From: Sulfolobus acidocaldarius SUSAZ
Lineage (GTDB): Archaea; Thermoproteota; Thermoprotei_A; Sulfolobales; Sulfolobaceae
NCBI GenBank assembly: GCA_000508305.1
Contig: CP006977.1
Location: forward strand, 776,621-840,620
Reading direction: 5' to 3'
DNA length: 64,000 nt
In this document: piece by piece, positions 57,519-64,000 of the stretch
How the letters are laid out: every line of letters starts with the position of its first letter
Numbering within the stretch: the first letter of the stretch is position 1
The notes under the pieces: model-generated
Told to the model about the DNA's origin: nothing
What the model saw: only the letters and a program-made list of their open reading frames with translations
Database searches by the model: none
Program-made: the position numbers and the translations under genes

Positions 57519-59036
57519 TTACAGTTTATTATCATACTTAGTTTTTAGCATATCTCTTATTACCTTCTTATCCAATTTTCCTGTACTAGTCTTGGGAATT
57601 GAGTCAACGAATATAATTTTCTCTGGCATCCACCAGTTAGGAAATCTTCCTAATGACTTCAAGTATGTTATTATTTCCTCAGCGTTTACGTCTCTATCAG
57701 GCTTCTTTACGACTAAAGCAATTGGTCTCTCTCCCCATTTCTCATCCTTTATGCCAACTACCACAGCTTCAAGTACTTTCTCATATGACATTATAGCGTT
57801 CTCCAAGTCCACTGAGCTTATCCACTCTCCTCCACTCTTGATCAAGTCCTTCAATCTATCAACTACCTTTACATTACCATCAGGGTATATTTTAGCAACG
57901 TCACCAGTCCTAATGAAATCATTCACGATCATATCTGATTGTTTATAATATTTCTTTGTCACGAAGGCACCCCTGGCTACTAGTTCTCCAACACTCTTTC
58001 CGTCCCAGGGAAGGCTCCTGTTATTTTCATCCATTAATCCTATTTCAAAACCGGGCATTGGGTATCCTTGCTTTGATAATTCCTCCACGCTATCACTCTG
58101 GTTTACAGTTGCAATTGCCTCGGTTTCTGTCATTCCCCAAGCATGGTATGTCCTTACGCCTAGCTCTTTCAGTTTTCTCATTAACCCTTGAGGCGGTTCA
58201 GCTCCTCCTGTAACAACAACTTTAAGGGGAGACAGATCCATTTTTTCCCTCTCCACGTAATTTAGGACATCGATCCAAACTGTTGGTGCCCCAGCACCTA
58301 TTGAAACATTATAACGTTTGATCAAGTATACAATATCCTCTGCCTTTGGTCTAGGTCCTGGCAAAACCAGTTTAGCTCCAGTCATCAACGAAGCGAATGG
58401 TAGATCCCATGCGGATATGTGAAACATTGGAACTAAGTGCATGACAGTGTCATGAGAAGATATTCCCACAACGTCCTTAGCCAATAATGATAATGAGTGG
58501 ATAAATATACTCCTATGGCTATATATTACACCTTTAGGTTTTCCTGTGGTTCCTGAGGTAAAACAGGCAACAGCTCCCATTTTCTCGTCAATATCTGGAA
58601 GATCCATTAGAGGCTCAAATGAATTAATTTCGTCATCATATCTTTCATCTAAGACGGTAACATTATCACCTTTATACGAGATGTCCCTATCAATAAATAC
58701 TGCCTTATCTTCCATCTCTTTTATTACATATTCCATCTCTGAGGGATGAAATCTGACATTGACAGTATGCAAAACACCTCCAAGTAAGGGTACGGCAAAA
58801 TAAAGTTCCAAGTGTCTGTGGGTATTCCAGGCTATGGTGGCTATATTTTCACCAGCAAGGTTTTTAGTCCTTAAAAAACTAGCTAATTTTCTCACTCTCT
58901 CAGAGAAATCTTTGTATGTATATCTCACTATACTGTTATGTGTTCTAGATATAATTTCTTGTTCATGATATATATGCTCTACTCTCCAAAAAATTGCTTT
59001 TAAATTAAGATTATAATCCATTATTGTTGAATCCAT
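57519..59036 (-). CDS. AMP-forming acyl-CoA synthetase
   Basis: A 505-residue ANL-superfamily ligase that makes acyl-CoA from a carboxylic acid, ATP and CoA. Motifs are FTSGTTGKPKGVIYSHRS (about 153-170), HAWGMTETEAIA, TGDVAKIYPDGNVKV, DRLKDLIKSGGEWISSVDLE and the lysine in PKTSTGKLDKKV. It is about 50 residues shorter than the ligase at 29-30.8 kb, mainly at the N-terminus. It is the most upstream of a set of minus-strand genes (with MaoC and CoA-transferase) but transcribed separately by spacing. The acid is unknown. Confidence 0.92.
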   Translation of the reverse strand: MDSTIMDYNLNLKAIFWRVEHIYHEQEIISRTHNSIVRYTYKDFSERVRKLASFLRTKNLAGENIATIAWNTHRHLELYFAVPLLGGVLHTVNVRFHPSEMEYVIKEMEDKAVFIDRDISYKGDNVTVLDERYDDEINSFEPLMDLPDIDEKMGAVACFTSGTTGKPKGVIYSHRSIFIHSLSLLAKDVVGISSHDTVMHLVPMFHISAWDLPFASLMTGAKLVLPGPRPKAEDIVYLIKRYNVSIGAGAPTVWIDVLNYVEREKMDLSPLKVVVTGGAEPPQGLMRKLKELGVRTYHAWGMTETEAIATVNQSDSVEELSKQGYPMPGFEIGLMDENNRSLPWDGKSVGELVARGAFVTKKYYKQSDMIVNDFIRTGDVAKIYPDGNVKVVDRLKDLIKSGGEWISSVDLENAIMSYEKVLEAVVVGIKDEKWGERPIALVVKKPDRDVNAEEIITYLKSLGRFPNWWMPEKIIFVDSIPKTSTGKLDKKVIRDMLKTKYDNKL

Positions 59037-59242
59037 TAATTAAAAATTCATTTTAACATTAATAAAGATTAGATTATAATTGCACGATATAAAGCAACCT
59101 AAACGTCAACCCAAGTTATCTTGGAATCCCAGGATTATCTATCACAGAACAATATATCACAACCATTTAATTATAGTCTGAGGTTAGAATTCCACCAAGT
59201 TTCAGCACTAACCTAACTTTAATTTTTATATGTATAACTTCA

Positions 59243-59743
59243 TTATGGTTTCTCAGTACTTTTCTCTTCACTCCACACTGAATTCCTCTTCCTCACCATG
59301 AAAACTCTATCAAATTCCACTATTTTCTCTCCTCTCTGATTGTACCCCCACGTTCTTATTTTGACTATTCCAAATCCAGGTCTACTCTTCGATTCTCTAG
59401 CCTCTATTACTTCTGCTTCACCGTAAATCGTATCTCCTGCGAATACTGGATTCATAAATTTTACGTTCTCTATCCCTAGCATAAAACCGTTTTGACTTGT
59501 TAGTTCAACTAATAACCCTGCTACTATGGCAAGAGTAAGGAATCCATTAACAACAAGCCTCCCTTTGAAAGGTTCTCCAGAAAAATATTTCTCAGTATAG
59601 TCTCTGTTAAAGTGAATTTGGTTAGAGTTGTTTGTCAACAAAGTGAACCATATATTGTCAACATCTGTGAGAGTTCTGCCAACCTTACTTCTGAACCTTT
59701 GACCTACCTTAAAATCTTCAAAGAAAGGACCCTGCTCTGACAT
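59243..59743 (-). CDS. MaoC-type hydratase (dehydratase) domain protein
   Basis: A 166-residue hot-dog protein. It opens GPFFEDFKVGQRFRSKVGRT and has WFTLLTNNSNQIHFNRDYT, close to the classical MaoC hydratase motif: the Asn-Gln and His positions lie in the active site. LVVNGFLTLAIVAGL is the second motif, and DTIYGEAEVIEARESKSRPG the third. It may hydrate mesaconyl- or enoyl-CoA thioesters. It precedes the acyl-CoA synthetase in transcription order, with about 200 bases between. Its tail of 15 residues is charged. Confidence 0.85.
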   Translation of the reverse strand: MSEQGPFFEDFKVGQRFRSKVGRTLTDVDNIWFTLLTNNSNQIHFNRDYTEKYFSGEPFKGRLVVNGFLTLAIVAGLLVELTSQNGFMLGIENVKFMNPVFAGDTIYGEAEVIEARESKSRPGFGIVKIRTWGYNQRGEKIVEFDRVFMVRKRNSVWSEEKSTEKP

Positions 59744-59963
59744 AAGTGAATATTATGCTCATGCAATATAAAGGTTATTTAATGGTCTTCCATGAACTTT
59801 ATTGATAACATGCAAAAAGACGCTCACTTTTGTTAAGATGAGATCTAGATAAAATGAACAATTAACCATACAGTCCTCAGTTTAAAAACATGTTATTCTA
59901 CAACGAGCAGGTGCACAAAAATAGCTAACCACCTAAATTATGATTCCACGGGATTAAGAAAAA

Positions 59964-61097
59964 TCAACCCTTGTTGTTCAAAATAACAATTCCTTTACTT
60001 ATGAACTCCTCAATTTCTTTCTCCCTATAACCTATTTCTTTAAGGACTTCAATAGTATGCTCCCCCAATTTAGGTGCAGGCAGTCCTGTCCCAGGTTCCC
60101 TCTTGTCCTTAACATTGGCAGGGAATCTCACATATCTCAAACTCCTCCTTTCGTAAACCAGTTTATTCCCATACATCTGAAAAGCCTCCGCAAGGTTTAA
60201 TATCGGTGCAACAGGCACATCAGCCTCATTGAGCTTCTTTATCCAAAACTCTCTGGTATTAGTTTCAAATATCTTTTGCAACTCCCTGGCTATATACTCC
60301 CTATTTTTTACTCTACTTTCTTGAGTGTCATATACCAACAAATCCTCCCTGCCTAAGGCTTTACATAAGTTAGTGTACTGCTCATTATTGAATGTTGCAA
60401 CATAGATGTATCCATTCTTTGTCTTGAAGGCTTGATAGGGCACTAAATATCTGTGAGCAGAGCCCATTCTTTTGGGCAAAATTCCTGTGTTCAAGTACAT
60501 ATAAGCATCTTCTAACATTAAGTAGAACTGAGTGTAGATCATTGGTACATCTATGAATACAGGTCCTCCCTGATTATAATACCACAATATTAGAATTGTG
60601 GAGAAAAGTGCAGTAGTTATGTCGGAAATTGAGGTTGCGAACTTCACTGGATTTTCCTCCCCAGTCATATCCATGAGACCACTTAGGGCTAAAATAGTTG
60701 TGTCATAAGCCGGTTTATCAGCCTCTTCTGTAAAGTTACCAAATCCTGTAATAGAGCAATAAATTATTTTAGGGTTTACTTGGTTCTTCACGCTCTCATA
60801 ATCTATGCGCAATTTCTTAAGTGCTGAAGGTCTGTAATTAGTTATTATGACGTCAGCTGTAGCTACTATTTTCTTAAAAATCTCATATCCCTCTGGCTTC
60901 TTCAAATCAATTGATACGCTTCTCTTTCCCTTGTTAACACTGGCAAAGTAAACTCCAACACCGTCTATTTCAGGTTTTACTCCTCTTCTATCATCCCCTT
61001 TGGGCGGTTCTACCTTTATTACATCAGCTCCCAACTCTGATAGGATTTGACCAACTAAAGGGGCGGAAATGTTGTTGCTCAGCTCGACTACTCTCAT
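59964..61097 (-). CDS. class III CoA-transferase (CaiB/BaiF family)
   Basis: A 377-residue enzyme that moves CoA between acids through an aspartyl intermediate. MRVVELSNNISAPLVGQILS, ELGADVIKVEPPKGDD and VYFASVNKGKRSVSIDLKKP are the typical opening. PAYDTTILALSGLMDMTGE follows, with the catalytic Asp in the DTT stretch. A further mark is GLPAPKLGEHTIEVLKEIGY at the end. The ATG at 61097 fits a TATA box at 61121-61128. A TTG at 61118 or ATG at 61112 is possible but less likely. It is near other acyl-CoA genes, so it may activate or exchange an acid for the same pathway. Confidence 0.9.
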   Translation of the reverse strand: MRVVELSNNISAPLVGQILSELGADVIKVEPPKGDDRRGVKPEIDGVGVYFASVNKGKRSVSIDLKKPEGYEIFKKIVATADVIITNYRPSALKKLRIDYESVKNQVNPKIIYCSITGFGNFTEEADKPAYDTTILALSGLMDMTGEENPVKFATSISDITTALFSTILILWYYNQGGPVFIDVPMIYTQFYLMLEDAYMYLNTGILPKRMGSAHRYLVPYQAFKTKNGYIYVATFNNEQYTNLCKALGREDLLVYDTQESRVKNREYIARELQKIFETNTREFWIKKLNEADVPVAPILNLAEAFQMYGNKLVYERRSLRYVRFPANVKDKREPGTGLPAPKLGEHTIEVLKEIGYREKEIEEFISKGIVILNNKG

Positions 61098-61120
61098 GGG
61101 AATTATACTCATTAACAAAG

Positions 61121-61128
61121 ATTTTAAG
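61121..61128 (-). promoter_or_regulatory. TATA box of the CoA-transferase gene
   Basis: The minus strand reads CTTAAAAT, centred about 27 bases before the ATG at 61097. It supports that start against the two upstream codons. Confidence 0.45.
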
Positions 61129-61135
61129 TTTCCTT

Positions 61136-61199
61136 AGGAGGGAGACCTCCTGTTCCTCCCGTTCATTTGACCTTATCCTTTCAAAGCTCCTCGGCTTTG
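61136..61199. repeat. two hairpins in a G+C-richer intergenic patch
   Basis: Two perfect inverted repeats lie close together: AGGAGG-gaga-CCTCCT at 61136-61151 and CAAAGC-tcctcg-GCTTTG at 61182-61199. The patch is richer in G and C than its surroundings. It might be a transcription structure or the end of a lost insertion sequence. No coding role is apparent. Confidence 0.45.
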
Positions 61200-61385
61200 T
61201 AATCCATTGGGTGTAACTAAGGTATTAAGATGGATGATGAACTAGAGTGGTGTAGTGATATAAACCTAGATAAATGAGTTGTTTAAAGATACTCTATGTA
61301 AAAACTCACTCCAAAAACATTTTCTTTTAGAACCAGTTTGTGGAAAAATCATAAATTTTCTTAAGATAAAGCTCTCAATGACTAT

Positions 61386-62918
61386 TTATCTTCCCCTAAC
61401 TTCCTGTGTTATCTTCTTCAGCTTATCCTCACCGATATTTGACACAATTTCAGGTTGAATAGGTTCATTTAACTTAATTCTTGCTTTAACATAATCTTCT
61501 AGCGTGGGTCTCTTCTGAAGGAACCATACAATTAATGCTGCAGATAAAGCTAATATAGCTCCTATCCAAAAAGTTACTGTCCACGCAAATACAGTGATAG
61601 TCTTTACTCCTGTAATTACATTACCTAATGTACCTCCAGACAGAAGCGTTAATATTATTGATGCTCCAAGTCCGGCAAACGTGCCTCCTACACCTTTCAA
61701 CATATATGGTAGACTCCAATTCTTCCCCATACTGTTCTCTCCGAACTGATCAGCGACTAATAGCCAGTTAAAGGTGTACGGAGATCCAGCAGCAAGACCA
61801 GCAATCACAGCAAATACAGCCCATAACCATGAAATATGGGCTAAACCTGCATATAATACGCCCAGGCTTCCCAAGCCTAACATTGCATAGCTTAAAGCTG
61901 CCATTTCCTTTCTCCCAATGTAATTAGATACTAGTCCTTGGAATCCCCTACCTATACCATTGGCAAGAGGAAAACCTATTGACCCAAGTAGCAAGAATAT
62001 ACCTAATTTAAATCCCATTTGGTTTGCAAAAGTTACATAATATGCAGTTGTAAACAGTGATGCAGATAAAGCTAAGGTGAATGATACGAATTGAGCTTTG
62101 CCTTGTCTGGTTGCTATCATTTCCTTAGGGGTAAAGTGGGCTACTGCAGGTGGGTTCACTTTCAACTCTTTAGACTTTAATTTAGCCTGCCTAGCTAGTA
62201 TCGGGTCAACATCTTTAGGCCACCAGTTTTTAGGCGGATCTACTGCGAAAAATGAAGATATCAGTGTCAGTATTGCAATTGTACCTCCTATGATGTAAAG
62301 GACTTCCTGGAAATACGTCCCCTGGAAGTAATACAGGTAGAGTACGATAAATGGGACAGCCCCATAGCCATAGGCACCATCTATTATTCCCAATCTCCAA
62401 CCTCTCTTGTCAGGGTACCATTTGTTTACCATCCCTCCCCCTGCAGCATAACCAATACCTGCTGCTAAACCTCCTATAACTGAGTACCCAAGATATGCAA
62501 TCCATGGTTGGAAAGCGTTTGCAAATAAATAGTAGGCTAGGATCATACTTCCTGCAGCAATCAGTAAACTTCTCCTTAGACTTATCAAACCCTTCTCTCT
62601 AAACCTCTGATAAATATAGGCTGTGACAGTTGATTGAAAAACGGTGTAAACGGTGAATACGAAGAAGGCAGCTACTAGTGACCAGCCATAATGGCTAATT
62701 ACAGTTTTTGAGGCTGCACTCCATCCGTATTGGAATACACTACCAGAGAAGAACGCCAAAAATGCACTGAGTAAAATTAAATTTCTGTTTATTGGATATC
62801 CCAACAACCTCTTTGAAATACTTTTAGGATCCTCCCCGATTCTGTACTTCCTCCCGACATCATCAACTAAAACGGTGTACTCTCCAAAAAGAGAAGGAAT
62901 CTTGCTTTTCTGTTCCAT
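61386..62918 (-). CDS. MFS transporter (oxalate/formate antiporter-like)
   Basis: A 510-residue carrier with 12 membrane helices. The N-terminal tail of about 45 residues and a middle cytoplasmic loop of about 60 (residues 230-275) make it longer than simple MFS proteins. GYSVIGGLAAGIGYAAGGG and VNKWYPDKRGWRLGIIDG are highly typical of the oxalate/formate antiporter (OFA) branch, which exchanges dicarboxylates and monocarboxylates. The second half has GRGFQGLVSNYIGRKEMA. It is transcribed alone, in the neighbourhood of the CoA-transferase, which would suit use of an imported organic acid. Confidence 0.88.
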   Translation of the reverse strand: MEQKSKIPSLFGEYTVLVDDVGRKYRIGEDPKSISKRLLGYPINRNLILLSAFLAFFSGSVFQYGWSAASKTVISHYGWSLVAAFFVFTVYTVFQSTVTAYIYQRFREKGLISLRRSLLIAAGSMILAYYLFANAFQPWIAYLGYSVIGGLAAGIGYAAGGGMVNKWYPDKRGWRLGIIDGAYGYGAVPFIVLYLYYFQGTYFQEVLYIIGGTIAILTLISSFFAVDPPKNWWPKDVDPILARQAKLKSKELKVNPPAVAHFTPKEMIATRQGKAQFVSFTLALSASLFTTAYYVTFANQMGFKLGIFLLLGSIGFPLANGIGRGFQGLVSNYIGRKEMAALSYAMLGLGSLGVLYAGLAHISWLWAVFAVIAGLAAGSPYTFNWLLVADQFGENSMGKNWSLPYMLKGVGGTFAGLGASIILTLLSGGTLGNVITGVKTITVFAWTVTFWIGAILALSAALIVWFLQKRPTLEDYVKARIKLNEPIQPEIVSNIGEDKLKKITQEVRGR

Positions 62919-63259
62919 TTAATTTCCCTCTATAATATAGTTATATTTTATGAAATATAAAAACTTAATATTATCAATCATAATGAAAACTACATATAAA
63001 AATTTCAAAATCAAGGTTGAAGAACTGCTATTCTTATAACTGACATCGTAATCTATCATTACAGTTTGCAAAATAGTCTTGTAACTATTGACGTTTAATA
63101 CTTTTGAAAATTTGCGCCTATAATGATATTTTTACGACTTAATGTGACAGTTTATTGCATTTATGTTAATTCTGAGGACAGTGATTTTCAAAATTTTTTC
63201 AATATAATTTAATAGTTATCGTTGACAAAATTTTTAAATCTAAAAAATAAATTTTATTT
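62919..63259. other. intergenic region, divergent
   Basis: A+T-rich spacer between the MFS gene and a small membrane protein gene read the other way. TTTTTAAATC at 63231-63240 fits as TATA box of the plus-strand gene. No ORF or repeat is supported. Confidence 0.5.
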
Positions 63260-63505
63260 ATGGAAAAGAAAGACGATGATTACGTAATCCATAAAGGGAT
63301 TGTTAACGTATCTGATACTGTTATTTACGTGATTGGCTGGGCAATATTGCTTATAGGAGTAGCAATAGATATTATAGGCATAAGTTCCGAATCTACAGCT
63401 ATTACGGCGGTAGGGATTGCAGCAAACTTGGTGGGCATATTATTAGGTTTATTTAGTGGTGTAATCGGTAATAGGAAGATACCAAAAGGATATGAGGAAC
63501 ATTAA
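63260..63505 (+). CDS. small membrane protein
   Basis: An 81-residue protein with two membrane segments (TVIYVIGWAILLIGVAIDII and AITAVGIAANLVGILLGLF) between a charged N-terminus (MEKKDDDYVIHK) and a short basic C-terminus. Its TATA box lies about 24 bases upstream. I do not recognise a family. Confidence 0.6.
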   Translation: MEKKDDDYVIHKGIVNVSDTVIYVIGWAILLIGVAIDIIGISSESTAITAVGIAANLVGILLGLFSGVIGNRKIPKGYEEH

Positions 63506-63678
63506 TTTAGGATAAAAAGCGAGTAGATTTTTTCTTTATTTAACCAATTAATTTGAATAGGGAAATTGCGTATTGAAGAAAAAATGTATTTATGTTACTC
63601 TAATTTTGGCTTGTCCTATATATGCCTTCCATGTTGACAAAACAACTATTAAAACGTATTAAAGAATATTCTATTAAC

Positions 63679-64000
63679 ATGTACAAAGTGGAATACCCAT
63701 CTACCCAGGTCATATACGGTAAGGACGCCTTAGATTGGTTAGCCAATTTGAAGTCGTCTAAGGTAGGAATAGTTACCACCAGAAGTCTATTGCAGGGTAA
63801 GACTCTTTCATTGGTGACTAGGTTAGTTAATGCAGATGTAATAGAGGGTCCACGGCAGCACGTTCCAGAAGATGACGTTATTGTATTAAAGGAAAAGGTA
63901 GGGAACTACGAGATTATCATAGGATTAGGGGGAGGAAGTATAATTGATGGTCTAAAGTTGGTTTTAGAGGAGAAAACTAAGTACATAGTAATTCCTACAA
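63679..64000 (+). CDS. iron-type alcohol dehydrogenase family protein (5' part)
   Basis: The window ends inside this gene. The first 107 residues read MYKVEYPSTQVIYGKDALDW at the start, then alternating strands and helices, and GLGGGSIIDGLKLV, the nucleotide-binding motif GGGSxxDxxK of the iron-containing/dehydroquinate synthase-like alcohol dehydrogenases. The frame is open 19 codons upstream to an ATG at 63622, but the ATG at 63679 fits a TATA-like ACTATTAAAA at 63645-63654. The metal and substrate residues lie beyond the window. Confidence 0.85.
   Translation, partial: MYKVEYPSTQVIYGKDALDWLANLKSSKVGIVTTRSLLQGKTLSLVTRLVNADVIEGPRQHVPEDDVIVLKEKVGNYEIIIGLGGGSIIDGLKLVLEEKTKYIVIPT

Noticed and set aside
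61228-61275. A C/D-box-like sequence with GATGATGA and AGTGATA
   Set aside because: No CTGA box follows at the right distance, so a C/D guide RNA is not supported.

Overview
The window is archaeal and almost certainly from a thermoacidophilic crenarchaeon of the order Sulfolobales. The signs are low G+C, genes packed on both strands, and TATA-like boxes centred about 24-28 nt before many ATG codons with no room for a leader. Shine-Dalgarno GGTGA motifs appear only inside operons. The gene content also fits: a thermopsin-family protease, DUF973 membrane proteins, a Sulfolobus-type glucose dehydrogenase, an Elp3/Nsun operon and a Crn1-type ring nuclease. It recalls Sulfolobus acidocaldarius, but the species cannot be fixed from the sequence alone. 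I saw no rRNA, tRNA, CRISPR array, complete insertion sequence or replication origin.

Layout. 0.2-6 kb: a lone ABC ATPase, a class III aminotransferase, a methyltransferase/SRPBCC pair, a HIT protein and an acyl-CoA dehydrogenase. 6-13.3 kb: a five-gene peptide/sugar-type ABC importer operon on the minus strand (binding protein, two permeases, two ATPases). 13.5-14.7 kb: two unknown genes. 14.8-19.2 kb: an operon with 4-nt overlaps, Elp3 then an Nsun-type RNA methyltransferase then a membrane Ser/Thr kinase. 19.3-22.6 kb: an MFS carrier and small genes, among them a ribbon-helix-helix protein, a primase-like protein and a DUF504 protein. 22.6-24.2 kb: thermopsin-like protease. 24.6-27.4 kb: a MinD-like ATPase next to a processive family 2 glycosyltransferase. 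27.5-34 kb: GYD protein, acyl-CoA synthetase, DUF457 membrane protein, orphan antitoxin-like protein and a PLP lyase/decarboxylase. 34-36.8 kb: FGGY kinase overlapping an MFS transporter. 36.8-37.9 kb: a gene-poor, probably degenerate stretch. 39-42.3 kb: three unrecognised minus-strand ORFs divergent from the ring nuclease.

42.5-45.7 kb: an alpha/beta hydrolase, an IS200/IS605-like end remnant and a decaying ABC operon in which three of four genes carry one frameshift each. 45.8-49.5 kb: two acyl-CoA dehydrogenase-type subunits around a MaoC hydratase, then a cytosine-deaminase-like amidohydrolase. 49.8-52.9 kb: DUF973 zinc-ribbon protein, small membrane proteins, a DsrE-like protein and a beta-propeller-like protein. 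53-57 kb: 3-hydroxyacyl-CoA dehydrogenase, glucose dehydrogenase and a broken archaeal ATPase gene. 57.1-64 kb: acyl-CoA synthetase, MaoC protein, class III CoA-transferase, MFS transporter, a small membrane protein and the start of an iron-type alcohol dehydrogenase.

How the genes work together. The scattered fatty/organic acid genes (two acyl-CoA ligases, three acyl-CoA dehydrogenase genes, two MaoC hydratases, a 3-hydroxyacyl-CoA dehydrogenase and a CoA-transferase) could carry out activation, oxidation, hydration and second oxidation of a carboxylic acid. No thiolase or crotonase-type hydratase is in the window. The importer, thermopsin, MFS carriers, FGGY kinase and glucose dehydrogenase point to a heterotroph feeding on peptides and sugars. 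The most promising places for new biology are the unknown genes divergent from the ring nuclease (39.0-42.3 kb), the MinD-like/KaiC-like ATPase with its glycosyltransferase (24.6-27.4 kb), and the small primase-like protein (21.0-21.7 kb).
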